Below, in pieces: positions 52,500 to 61,004 of a stretch of 64,000 nucleotides of DNA. Positions within the stretch are counted from its first letter, which is position 1. Each line of letters begins with the position of its first letter. A program made the position numbers and the translations under genes. Under the pieces are notes generated by a model, which saw only the letters and a list, made by a program, of their open reading frames with translations, had not been told where the DNA came from and searched no databases. The stretch comes from an uncultured Eubacterium sp. (GTDB lineage Bacteria > Bacillota > Clostridia > Lachnospirales > Lachnospiraceae). The stretch spans positions 15,724-79,723 of the forward strand of contig CAJTVR010000010.1 in assembly GCA_910580075.1 (NCBI GenBank), in the 5' to 3' direction.

Positions 52500-53384
52500 A
52501 TGGCTATATTTAAAGGTGCAGGTGTTGCAATCGTTACGCCTATGAAAGAAAATCTGGAAGTTAATTACGATAAACTGGAAGAACTGGTAGAAGATCAGAT
52601 CAAAGGCGGTACAGATGCTATTATTATTACCGGTACAACGGGTGAATCTTCTACGATGACAGAAGAAGAGCATTTAGACGTTATCCGTGCATGTGTGAAT
52701 TATACAAAGCACCGGATCCCGGTTATTGCAGGGACAGGTTCAAACTGCACGAAAACAGCAGTCTATCTCTCACAGGAGGCAGAAAAAGCAGGCGCTGACG
52801 GGCTGCTGGTCGTAACGCCTTATTATAATAAAGCAACCCAGCAGGGGCTGATCAATCATTATACACAGATTGCACAGTCCGTAAAAGCACCGATTATATT
52901 ATACAATGTACCAGGCAGGACAGGATGCAATCTGCTGCCGGAAACAGTAGCATATCTTCATAAAAATGTAGAAAATATCGTAGGATTAAAAGAAGCAACC
53001 GGAAATATTACCCAGGCTTCCAAAACAATGGACTTAACGGATGGAAAAATCGATATGTATTCAGGCGAAGATGCAGTCATCCTGCCGCTTCTTGCAATCG
53101 GGGCACTCGGCGTTATTTCAGTATGGTCGAACGTAGCGCCTTTTGATGTGCATAACCTGTGCCAGAGTTTCTTCGAAGGAGACCTGGAAACATCCAGAAA
53201 GCTGCAGAGAAAGGGCCTTGCACTGATTGACGCGCTGTTTAGCGAAGTAAGCCCGATTCCGGTAAAAAAAGCGATGAACCTGATGGGAAAAGACGTCGGC
53301 TCCCTGCGTGCGCCGCTTTGTGAGATGACCGAAAAAGGCACGGAAAAACTGGCAGAAGCGATGAAAGCATACGGAATTCTTTAA
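52500..53384 (+). CDS. dapA: 4-hydroxy-tetrahydrodipicolinate synthase
   Basis: DapA condenses pyruvate and aspartate semialdehyde, the entry to DAP and lysine. The 294-residue TIM barrel starts MAIFKGAGVAIVTPM. It has GTTGESSTMTEEEH, YNVPGRTGCNLLP and the Schiff-base lysine in IVGLKEATGN. AGGAGGAATTAT gives the start. The gene is under a lysine riboswitch and is followed by dapB after a repetitive spacer. Confidence 0.97.
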   Translation: MAIFKGAGVAIVTPMKENLEVNYDKLEELVEDQIKGGTDAIIITGTTGESSTMTEEEHLDVIRACVNYTKHRIPVIAGTGSNCTKTAVYLSQEAEKAGADGLLVVTPYYNKATQQGLINHYTQIAQSVKAPIILYNVPGRTGCNLLPETVAYLHKNVENIVGLKEATGNITQASKTMDLTDGKIDMYSGEDAVILPLLAIGALGVISVWSNVAPFDVHNLCQSFFEGDLETSRKLQRKGLALIDALFSEVSPIPVKKAMNLMGKDVGSLRAPLCEMTEKGTEKLAEAMKAYGIL

Positions 53385-53579
53385 AATACAGCCAGGTATA
53401 AGAGAGTCATGAATAAGACAGCTGCTGCGGGAAAATACAGCCAGGTATTAAGACAGCTGCTGCAGGAAAATACAGCCAGGTATTAAGACAGCTGCTGCAG
53501 GAAAATACAGCCGGGTATTAAAAAAGCTGCTGTGGGAAAATGCAGTTATGAATAAGACAGCTGGCTGCGGGAATAATAG
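53384..53579 (+). repeat. 35-bp tandem repeat between dapA and dapB
   Basis: Three near-perfect 35-bp units at 53417, 53452 and 53487 (GACAGCTGCTGCRGGAAAAT then ACAGCCRGGTATTAA) are flanked by degenerate partial units on both sides. CAGCTG palindromes recur in each. The spacer contains no gene. Confidence 0.9.
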
Positions 53580-53602
53580 TACATAAGATGGAGGAAACGA
53601 AC

Positions 53603-54376
53603 ATGATAAAAGCAATTCTGCATGGGTGTAATGGAAGAATGGGGCGGTTTATTACCGAAATCTGCGCAGCGGATGACGGGATTGAAATTGCAGCGGGTAT
53701 TGATGTATATGACGGTGTGCAGAATGTTTATCCGGTATTTACCAGTATTACTGACTGCGATATCGCGGCAGATGTTATCATTGATTTTACAAATGCGGGC
53801 GCAGTCGATGCATTAATGGATTACAGCGTAAAACAGAGTATTCCGGTTGTCATATGTTCCACCGGCCTGTCCGAAAGCCAGCTGGCAAAGGTACAGGATG
53901 CAGCAGGACATATCGCGGTACTAAAATCTGCAAATATGTCTCTGGGCATTAATACGCTGCTTGACCTTTTAAAAAAGGCTGTGGATGTGTTAGTCCCGGC
54001 AGGATTTGACATCGAAATTGTCGAAAAACACCATAACCAGAAGCTGGATGCGCCAAGCGGAACAGCGATCGCACTTGCAGATTCCATGAAGGAAGAGATA
54101 AAAAATATCTGCGGGCAGACCTATGACTATGAGTATGACCGGACCGGCAGACGGCAGAAACGTCCGAAGGAAGAGATTGGAATTTCTTCTGTGCGCGGCG
54201 GCAGTATTGTCGGTGAGCATGCAGTGATATTTGCCGGTACGGATGAGGAAATTACGATTCAGCATACGGCACATTCAAGAGCGGTTTTTGCGAAAGGAGC
54301 AGTGGAAGCAGCGAAATTTCTGGCTGGAAAACAGGCCGGACTGTATGATATGGCAGATGTAATAGCAGCCAGATGA
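53603..54376 (+). CDS. dapB: 4-hydroxy-tetrahydrodipicolinate reductase
   Basis: DapB reduces the DapA product with NAD(P)H. The 257-residue protein has the nucleotide-binding HGCNGRMGRF and the substrate loop EKHHNQKLDAPSGTA. Compared with the usual GxxGxMG start the fold motif is complete. The start follows GGAGG at 53590-53594. It is probably cotranscribed with dapA and so placed under the lysine riboswitch. Confidence 0.96.
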   Translation: MIKAILHGCNGRMGRFITEICAADDGIEIAAGIDVYDGVQNVYPVFTSITDCDIAADVIIDFTNAGAVDALMDYSVKQSIPVVICSTGLSESQLAKVQDAAGHIAVLKSANMSLGINTLLDLLKKAVDVLVPAGFDIEIVEKHHNQKLDAPSGTAIALADSMKEEIKNICGQTYDYEYDRTGRRQKRPKEEIGISSVRGGSIVGEHAVIFAGTDEEITIQHTAHSRAVFAKGAVEAAKFLAGKQAGLYDMADVIAAR

Positions 54377-54433
54377 TTCAGGCTGTCCGATAGCGGCATG
54401 GCATATGTTTTATGCTATGCTGCTTTTTAAATG

Positions 54434-54524
54434 AAGATTACCCGAACACCGGAGAGAACATCGGTTCCTTGTGATATTCCGCCCGCAATAAGCAGGAATT
54501 TCTAAATATTCTGCTTCCAGGCAG
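54434..54524. repeat. Partial copy E of the dispersed repeat
   Basis: Fragments GATTACCCGAACACCGGAGA, ATCGGTTCCTTGTGATATTC and TATTCTGCTTCCAGGCAG match modules seen in copies C and D, in mixed orientation. Confidence 0.65.
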
Positions 54525-54526
54525 AG

Positions 54527-54694
54527 ATGGTAATTGTATTTGGAATATATAAGGACGATGATGGTGTTACAATGGAATCAGCAGTAATTGTATATACAGA
54601 TAAATCAAAAGAAGAACTTCTGAAAATGCAGATTTCAGGTATTGATGGAATAATAGAGTGGTATACCATAGAAGAAATGATGCTTGGAATGTGA
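54527..54694 (+). CDS. Small hypothetical protein (55 aa)
   Basis: A short frame with protein-like content: start MVIVFGIYKDDDGVTM, middle VIVYTDKSKEELLKMQ, end IIEWYTIEEMMLGM. It could be a small alpha/beta protein or the end of a lost gene. There is only a weak ribosome site (GGCAGAG), and repeat fragments border it. I do not recognise the family. Confidence 0.4.
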   Translation: MVIVFGIYKDDDGVTMESAVIVYTDKSKEELLKMQISGIDGIIEWYTIEEMMLGM

Positions 54695-54780
54695 AGCAGG
54701 AAGGCCGGTTGTGCAGACAGGCTGGTTCTACGTATGCCCATGCTGAAAATAACAGGTACATAAAAATCATCCAGTACCAG

Positions 54781-54816
54781 CCGGGCGGAGAAACAGGAAA
54801 AAATTTCTCCGCCCGG
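54781..54816. terminator. Strong hairpin downstream of asnA (repeat copy F)
   Basis: CCGGGCGGAGAAA (54781-54793) pairs perfectly with TTTCTCCGCCCGG (54804-54816). The arms equal the GGGCGGAGAAA module of the dispersed repeat in both orientations. It lies just past the stop of asnA on the minus strand and could end transcription from either side, though no clean T-run follows. Confidence 0.6.
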
Positions 54817-54845
54817 CGTCCGGCTCATCAATGATAAGTTAAACT

Positions 54846-55856
54846 CTACAGCAGCTGTATACCATGCTCCGCACATGCCGCCGCCATTTCCGGCTTCCAT
54901 ATCGAGCACTGTACCTCTCCGATATGTGCCTTGCGCAGGAAAAACATACAGATGCGCGACTGTCCGATGCCGCCGCCGATTGTATACGGGAGTTCTTTAT
55001 CTAAAACCGCTTTTTGGAACGGAAGATTAGCACGTTCCGGACATCCGGCTTTGGCGAGCTGGTCTGCCAGTGAATGCTCGTCGACGCGGATTCCCATGGA
55101 GGAAAGTTCTAATGCGATATCTAAAACCGGATAGTATACAAGAATATCTGCATTCAGGTTCCAGTCATCATAATCCGGTGCCCGGCCGTCATGTCTTTCG
55201 CCCGAAGCCAGCTGGCCGCCAATCTGCATCAGACAGACAGCTCCTTTTTCTTTTGTGATCAGATATTCACGTTCTTTTGGCGTGCTGTCAGGATACATGT
55301 TTTCGAGTTCCTGGGTGGTCAGAAAGAAAATGTCGCGGGGCAGGATTTCGTGGATATAGTCATACTGGACAGCCATATATTTTTCGGTCTTGCGCAGTGT
55401 GCGGTAGACAGCTTTTACGGTAGTTTTTAAGTAATCCATGTTTCGGTCTTCTTTCGTAATCACCTTTTCCCAGTCCCACTGGTCTACGAAAATAGAATGA
55501 ATATTATCGGTATCTTCGTCACGGCGGATGGCATTCATATCTGTATAAAGCCCTTCTCCGACAGAAAATCCGTATTTATGCAGTGCAAAACGCTTCCATT
55601 TTGCAAGGGAATGTACGACCTGTGCATTCTGTCCGTTTTGTTCTTTAATGTCAAAGGAAACCGGGCGCTCCACGCCGTTTAAGTTGTCATTCAGGCCGGA
55701 TTCCGGTGTGACAAATAGCGGTGCAGATACGCGGGATAAGTTAAGAGACAGAGATAGCAGGTTTTGAAAAAAATCTTTCACAGTCTTAATGGCAATCTGG
55801 GTATCATGCAGATTTAATTCAGACTGGTAGTCTTTCGGAAAAGTTAAATGTTCCAT
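54846..55856 (-). CDS. asnA: Aspartate-ammonia ligase (asparagine synthetase A)
   Basis: AsnA makes asparagine from aspartate, ammonia and ATP via an aspartyl-adenylate; it is related to class II aminoacyl-tRNA synthetases. The 336-residue protein starts MEHLTFPKDYQSEL. It has the family stretches VERPVSFDIK, FVDQWDWEKVI and GGIGQSRICMFFLRKAHIGE. The start is set by GAACGAGGTCATTAT upstream. No T-box is present before this gene, while an AAC-type T-box precedes aspS-gatCAB 3 kb away. Confidence 0.95.
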   Translation of the reverse strand: MEHLTFPKDYQSELNLHDTQIAIKTVKDFFQNLLSLSLNLSRVSAPLFVTPESGLNDNLNGVERPVSFDIKEQNGQNAQVVHSLAKWKRFALHKYGFSVGEGLYTDMNAIRRDEDTDNIHSIFVDQWDWEKVITKEDRNMDYLKTTVKAVYRTLRKTEKYMAVQYDYIHEILPRDIFFLTTQELENMYPDSTPKEREYLITKEKGAVCLMQIGGQLASGERHDGRAPDYDDWNLNADILVYYPVLDIALELSSMGIRVDEHSLADQLAKAGCPERANLPFQKAVLDKELPYTIGGGIGQSRICMFFLRKAHIGEVQCSIWKPEMAAACAEHGIQLL

Positions 55857-55990
55857 ATAATGACCTCGTTCTTTCTGAAATGATTGCAGTTTCTGCGGTA
55901 TCCAATGTACCATAAGCGTGTGCGGATTGCAAGGGTTTTCTGCGGCACAGATAGGGGCAGGCAGTCAGGATGCCTTGCTGCATCAGCCGT

Positions 55991-56647
55991 TTATGCTAAA
56001 AAATCCCGGATATGCCGGTACAGTTTGCTGCTGTGTATAATATAGCTGCCATGGTCTTCTCCTTTGAGAATAGTAAGCTGTGCATGCGGAAGGCTTTCTG
56101 CAATCAGTCTGGTATGCGAAGGTTTTATAATATCATGCTCGCCTGCCAGTACAAGAACCGGAATGTGGATATCTGCCAGAGATGAAGGATCAATATCCGG
56201 CTCTTCGATCATAATCCGGTCTAAGGGGCTGTTTGTCTTTTTATAGTGCTGTTTTGCTTTGTGAAGAAAAGACCATTTCATGCCGCGGGGATTTAAGTTT
56301 GCACCGCTGATGATCAGGCTGGAAATAAGATCCGGGTAGTGAAGGGCCAAAAGGAGCCCGATAATTCCGCCGTCGCTAAAGCCGTAAAGGGCAGGAGATT
56401 CGATTTCTAAAGAAGTAATCAGTTCTGCGATATCATCTGCCATGCCTTCATAATGGTAATCATCTGTCGGATTGCTGGCTCCGTGTCCGCGGCTGTCAAT
56501 GGCATAGACGGTGTAATGCTGTTCGAGCATAGGAATCAGAAGGTCAAAAATAGTATGGTCTTCCCCGTTTCCGTGCAGCAGCAGGATAGGAGAGCCGTTA
56601 CCTGTTTTATCATAGTATAAAATCTGCCGGTTGATATGGATGTACAT
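55991..56647 (-). CDS. Alpha/beta hydrolase
   Basis: The 218-residue alpha/beta-hydrolase fold enzyme has the oxyanion region LLLHGNGEDHT, the nucleophile elbow ALYGFSDGGIIG (Ser), an Asp in LVLAGEHDIIKP and the His in KGEDHGSYI. There is no signal peptide, so it is cytoplasmic. The substrate (ester or related) is unknown. AAAGGATTCACCC lies before the start. Confidence 0.88.
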   Translation of the reverse strand: MYIHINRQILYYDKTGNGSPILLLHGNGEDHTIFDLLIPMLEQHYTVYAIDSRGHGASNPTDDYHYEGMADDIAELITSLEIESPALYGFSDGGIIGLLLALHYPDLISSLIISGANLNPRGMKWSFLHKAKQHYKKTNSPLDRIMIEEPDIDPSSLADIHIPVLVLAGEHDIIKPSHTRLIAESLPHAQLTILKGEDHGSYIIHSSKLYRHIRDFLA

Positions 56648-56976
56648 GGGTGAATCCTTTCTGTATGTTTTTAAATGGCAGCAGGCCAGTGGATTTTATG
56701 TAACGGATATATTTTAACATAAGAAGGAAAAAGTTTCCATAAGTAATGAGGCAGAATTTAAAACAGTTCAGACAAGGGATGCCGCATGAAGCAAAAATCA
56801 TAGTTCTTCATGCGGCAGTTTTGCAGAACGTGAGATTTTAATGTTTGTTTTGCGATTTTGCATTTCACTCTTGAGCAGGCAATCCATTTTATGTTATCAT
56901 ATCTATGTTCCGCCTCATTCATGCGGAATCAGCAAATGAAAAAGTAGATAGGAAGCATGGGAGTGAGACTAAACAT

Positions 56977-58083
56977 ATGGAGAGGAATAGTATTTTAATT
57001 GCGGATGATCAGGAAATTAACCGCGAAATTCTCAAAGACATTTTTAATGAGCAGTATGAAATTCTGGAAGCGGAAGATGGTATAAAGACAATTGAAGTCC
57101 TGGAAGAACATTGTGAAGATATTATCCTGATATTTCTGGATCTTCTTATGCCAGGCAAATCGGGACTGGATGTGCTGGCTCATATGACAGAAAAAGGGTA
57201 CATGGATATCATTCCGGTTATTATGATTACTGGCGAGTCTTCAGCAGAAACGGATGAAAAGGCATATGAATACGGAGTAGCGGATATTATTTACAAACCG
57301 TTCGCGCCAAAAGTAGTTATGCGCCGTACAATGAATATTATTGAACTGTATGCACACAGGGCGGATATTGAACAAAAACTTATGCAGCGTACAATAGAAC
57401 TAAGGGAAAGCAAGAAAAAGCTGGAGCGGCGCAATGAATTTCTGATAACAGCTTTAAGTTCTGTTGTGGAATTCAGAAGCCTGGAATCCGGGGAACATAT
57501 TCAGCGTGTAAAACATTTAACCAAAATTATGTTAAAATATATCAGGATTTATTATCCGGAATACAAGCTGACCAAAGAAAAGGCAGACCTGATTGTGAAT
57601 GCTTCTGCACTGCATGATCTTGGAAAAGTTGCGATTCCGGACAGCATTCTGTTAAAAACCGGCAGGCTGACAGACGAAGAGTATGAGGAGATGAAAAAAC
57701 ATACTATTTATGGCTGCCAGCTGTTAGAGCAGTTTCGGGAAGAAGGAGAAGTATCTGAATTTTACCATTACTGCTATGATATCTGCCGCTATCATCATGA
57801 GCGCTATGACGGCAAAGGATATCCGGATCATCTGGCCGGAGATGATATACCGGTCTGGGCGCAGATTGTGGCAATTGTCGATGTTTTTGACGCACTTGTC
57901 AGCAAGCGGGTTTACAAGCAGCCGTTTGCAGTAGAAGAAGCATACCGCATGATACAGGAAGGCGAATGCGGGCTGTTCTCTCCGGTGATGTTAGGCTGCT
58001 TCAGACTGGCCAAATATGATTTGAAAAAAGCGGCGGAAGAAAAGCTGTCTTTTGCAGACGGAGAGATGGAAGAGAAGACTTAA
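56977..58083 (+). CDS. Response regulator with HD-GYP domain (cyclic-di-GMP phosphodiesterase-like)
   Basis: The 368-residue protein has a receiver domain (Asp55 in FLDLLMPGKSG), a coiled linker (about 125-160) and an HD-GYP domain with HDLGKVAIPD (His213-Asp214) and HHERYDGKGYP (273-283). HD-GYP enzymes hydrolyse c-di-GMP to GMP. The start at 56977 has only a distant GGGAG box, so it may lie elsewhere; the frame is open to 56905. No partner kinase is adjacent; the hybrid kinase at 23 kb is a possible but unproven partner. Confidence 0.9.
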   Translation: MERNSILIADDQEINREILKDIFNEQYEILEAEDGIKTIEVLEEHCEDIILIFLDLLMPGKSGLDVLAHMTEKGYMDIIPVIMITGESSAETDEKAYEYGVADIIYKPFAPKVVMRRTMNIIELYAHRADIEQKLMQRTIELRESKKKLERRNEFLITALSSVVEFRSLESGEHIQRVKHLTKIMLKYIRIYYPEYKLTKEKADLIVNASALHDLGKVAIPDSILLKTGRLTDEEYEEMKKHTIYGCQLLEQFREEGEVSEFYHYCYDICRYHHERYDGKGYPDHLAGDDIPVWAQIVAIVDVFDALVSKRVYKQPFAVEEAYRMIQEGECGLFSPVMLGCFRLAKYDLKKAAEEKLSFADGEMEEKT

Positions 58084-58109
58084 TAAAATTAGGAAAATAA
58101 AATTAGGGC

Positions 58110-58138
58110 TTGCATTCAAAAAAACGTTATGATAAGAT
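58110..58138 (+). promoter_or_regulatory. Putative promoter of the T-box aspS-gatCAB operon
   Basis: TTGCAT (58110-58115), 17-bp spacer, TAAGAT (58133-58138). Transcription would begin near 58145. Confidence 0.6.
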
Positions 58139-58149
58139 AAGACCCATAA

Positions 58150-58652
58150 ATTCTTCATCAGATAAATATAGAAAATGCGGCGAAGGAGACTCAGATGTTC
58201 AGAGGCCGACAGGAATACAGCGTCACCGACTGAGAGCGCTGTTTGGAAGAGAAGATCATGGGAACACTCTGGAGCAGACTGGCTGAACAGCCATGATTCT
58301 GTCAGAAAGGCACATGTCATCTGACGGCAAAGACCATACATGCAGAAATGACAGATGCAGCATGCAGGATCTGCAGATGATACAGAATAATATCAGGCGG
58401 TGTCTGCGGTGAAACGTGAAGCGGTGTCTGCATGATATCAGGCAGTGTCTGCGAAATGTACAGCAGATATGGTGCATGGCAGAATTATGGAAATCAGGCT
58501 GGTACGTTGTGCGCGTTAAGTACAATGAGTGGGATGATTCAGCCCTGGGATTTATTTGGGATATCTGCATCATTCAAGGCGGGTGGTACCGCGGATAATG
58601 CAAAAATGCTTATTCGCCCCGGAATACAAAATAAAGTATTCCGGGGCTTTTT
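58150..58652 (+). promoter_or_regulatory. T-box leader, probable AAC (Asn) specifier, with terminator
   Basis: The T-box signature GGCGGGTGGTACCGCGG (58578-58594) and the terminator stem GCCCCGGAATAC/GTATTCCGGGGC (58616-58627 and 58636-58647, followed by T-run) are clear. The distal loop CTGAGAG and the specifier strand GGGAACACTCTGGAGC (58260-58275) point to AAC, the asparagine codon. Uncharged tRNA would stabilise the antiterminator and permit expression. The leader is about 500 nt, longer than usual, with direct repeats of GGYRGTGTCTGC at about 58397-58453. Confidence 0.85.
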
Positions 58653-58773
58653 CATATGCACAGACATTTCCAAAAGACAGTCAGAAATGCTGCCAGTCCG
58701 GTGCAAAGGATGGAAAAAATATTTTCCTTCTTTTATGATACAGCTCCGGAATCATAGAAAAGGAGTGGTATGA

Positions 58774-60522
58774 ATGATGAGTAATATTTACAGAGATGTA
58801 ACAATGGATCAGGTGAGTGAAGCGGATATCGGGAGGACACTGCGCACGGCTGGATGGATTGAAAATATCCGGGACCATGGCGGCGTATCGTTTCTGGATG
58901 TGCGGGATATGTATGCAGTACTGCAGGTAGTCATCCGTGACGCCGGTCTGCTGAAAGGAATCCGCAAAGAACAGGCGGTGTCTGTAAAAGGCCTTGTAGA
59001 AAAGCGGGATGAAGAGACATACAACCCAAAGATTCCGACCGGGACGATTGAGCTGGAGGCTTATGAAATACAGATTTTAGGAGATGTAACAAAGCCGCTG
59101 CCTTTTGAGATTCAGACAAGCCGGGAAGTGCGGGAAGATGTCCGCCTGAAATACCGGTATCTGGATTTAAGAAACCAGAAAGTGAAAGACAGCATTATAT
59201 TCCGCTCAAAGGTGATTTCATTTCTGCGGCAGAAAATGACGGATCTTGGATTTTTAGAAATCCAGACGCCGGTTTTGTGTGCCTCATCTCCGGAAGGAGC
59301 CAGGGATTACATAGTACCTTCCAGGAAGTGGAAAGGGAAATTTTACGCACTCCCGCAGGCACCGCAGCAGTACAAACAGCTTTTGATGGTATCCGGTTTT
59401 GACAGATATTTCCAGATTGCCCCGTGTTTCCGGGACGAGGATGCAAGGGCGGACCGTTCTCCGGGGGAATTTTACCAGCTGGATTTTGAGATGAGTTTTG
59501 CCACACAGGAAGAAGTGTTTGCCGTAGGAGAGCAGGTGCTGACAGAGGTATTTGAAACATTTGCTCCCGAAGGCAGCCAGGTGACGAAAGCGCCGTATCC
59601 GGTTTTCAGTTACAAAGAGGCTATGCTGCTGTTTGGAACGGATAAACCGGACCTGCGCAACCCGCTTCGGATTATGGATCTGACGGAAATCTTTCAAAAA
59701 TGTACGTTTCAGCCGTTTTTAGGACGGACTGTACGCGCAATCCGTGTCCATGCACAGATGTCAAAAGGCTTTCATGAAAAACTGCTGCAGTTTGCAACAG
59801 GCATCGGCATGGGCGGCTTAGGATATCTGGAAGCTATGGAGGACGGGACTTATAAGGGCCCGATTGATAAATTTATCCCGGATAGCTGCAGGGAGGAATT
59901 CCGCAGTCTGACACAGTTAGAAACCGGAGATACCATTTTCTTTATCGCAGACCAGAAAGAACGTGCACAATATTATGCCGGTATGATACGTACGAAACTG
60001 GGAGAAAAGCTCGGGCTTTTGGAAAAAAATGCATTCCGATTCTGTTATGTAAACGATTTTCCGATGTTCGAAAAAGACCCGGAGACGAAAAAGACCGGAT
60101 TTACACACAATCCGTTTTCCATGCCGCAAGGCGGGCTTAAAGCACTGCAGACCAAAGATGCAATGGATGTTCTGGCTTACCAGTATGATATTGTATGCAA
60201 CGGCGTGGAACTTTCGTCCGGTGCGGTGCGCAATCATGACCTGAAAACAATGGTGAAAGCATTTGAGATCGCAGGCTATGATGAAAAGACGCTGAAAGAA
60301 AAATTCGGCGCTTTATATGAAGCATTTCAGTATGGCGCTCCTCCTCATGCCGGAATGGCACCTGGAATTGACCGCATGATTATGCTGCTTCGCGGGGAAG
60401 AGAACATCCGGGAAGTCATCGCGTTTCCAATGAACGGAAATGCCGAAGATGTCATGTGCGGCGCACCGGGTGCGGTAACTGAGCAGCAGCTTCGTGAAGT
60501 GCATATCAGAGTCAGGGACTAA
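58774..60522 (+). CDS. aspS: Aspartyl-tRNA synthetase (bacterial type)
   Basis: The 582-residue class II synthetase has an N-terminal OB anticodon-binding domain (about 15-110), catalytic motif 2 FRDEDARADRSPGEFYQLD, the bacterial GAD insertion domain (about 290-420) and motif 3 GIDRMIMLL. AGGAG at 58761-58765 supports the ATG. With GatCAB downstream and an Asn-type T-box upstream, it likely is non-discriminating, charging both tRNA-Asp and tRNA-Asn with aspartate. That is inferred from context, not from specific residues. Confidence 0.96.
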   Translation: MMSNIYRDVTMDQVSEADIGRTLRTAGWIENIRDHGGVSFLDVRDMYAVLQVVIRDAGLLKGIRKEQAVSVKGLVEKRDEETYNPKIPTGTIELEAYEIQILGDVTKPLPFEIQTSREVREDVRLKYRYLDLRNQKVKDSIIFRSKVISFLRQKMTDLGFLEIQTPVLCASSPEGARDYIVPSRKWKGKFYALPQAPQQYKQLLMVSGFDRYFQIAPCFRDEDARADRSPGEFYQLDFEMSFATQEEVFAVGEQVLTEVFETFAPEGSQVTKAPYPVFSYKEAMLLFGTDKPDLRNPLRIMDLTEIFQKCTFQPFLGRTVRAIRVHAQMSKGFHEKLLQFATGIGMGGLGYLEAMEDGTYKGPIDKFIPDSCREEFRSLTQLETGDTIFFIADQKERAQYYAGMIRTKLGEKLGLLEKNAFRFCYVNDFPMFEKDPETKKTGFTHNPFSMPQGGLKALQTKDAMDVLAYQYDIVCNGVELSSGAVRNHDLKTMVKAFEIAGYDEKTLKEKFGALYEAFQYGAPPHAGMAPGIDRMIMLLRGEENIREVIAFPMNGNAEDVMCGAPGAVTEQQLREVHIRVRD

Positions 60523-60565
60523 AATCTTAAACAAAAGAATGTGCCTGGCAGGAAAGGAGACGGAA

Positions 60566-60859
60566 ATGGCAGAAAAAATTTCAGATGAAACAATCGAATA
60601 TACAGCGGTTCTGGCAAAGCTGGAACTGAATGAGGAAGAAAAAAAAGCAGCAAAATCCGATATGGAAAAAATGCTGCAGTATATTGATAAATTAAATGAA
60701 CTGGATACAGAAGGCATAGAGCCTTTAGCGCATGTATTTGAGACAGTAAACGTATTCCGGGAAGACATAGAGGCCAGCGGCGGCAGGCATGAGGATGTGC
60801 TTTCAAATGCAAAGGAAAGAAAGGGACGCTGCTTTGCAGCACCAAAAACATTTGCATAG
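60566..60859 (+). CDS. gatC: Asp-tRNA(Asn)/Glu-tRNA(Gln) amidotransferase subunit C
   Basis: GatC is a small protein that ties GatA to GatB. The 97-residue product contains the family pattern TIEYTAVLAKLELNEEEK and MEKMLQYIDKLNELDTE, then PLAHVFE. AAAGGAGA supports the ATG at 60566. The stop TAG sits in the dispersed motif TAGCCGGACAC. It lies 43 bp after aspS. 145 bp without recognised features separate it from gatA. Confidence 0.93.
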   Translation: MAEKISDETIEYTAVLAKLELNEEEKKAAKSDMEKMLQYIDKLNELDTEGIEPLAHVFETVNVFREDIEASGGRHEDVLSNAKERKGRCFAAPKTFA

Positions 60860-61004
60860 CCGGACACAGCAGATCTAAAAGTGCAGCCCCTGGGTATGAA
60901 CGCATCATAGTTAAAATAAGGCATATTTAAAGGGCAGTACATATGGAACTATGCTTTGTGCAGTTTTATGGATAAAGATGATATAGAAAATCAGGAGGAA
61001 ATGC

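Noticed and set aside
55857..55990. T-box before asnA
   Set aside because: No GGGTGGNACCGCG-type core or terminator found upstream of asnA on its strand.
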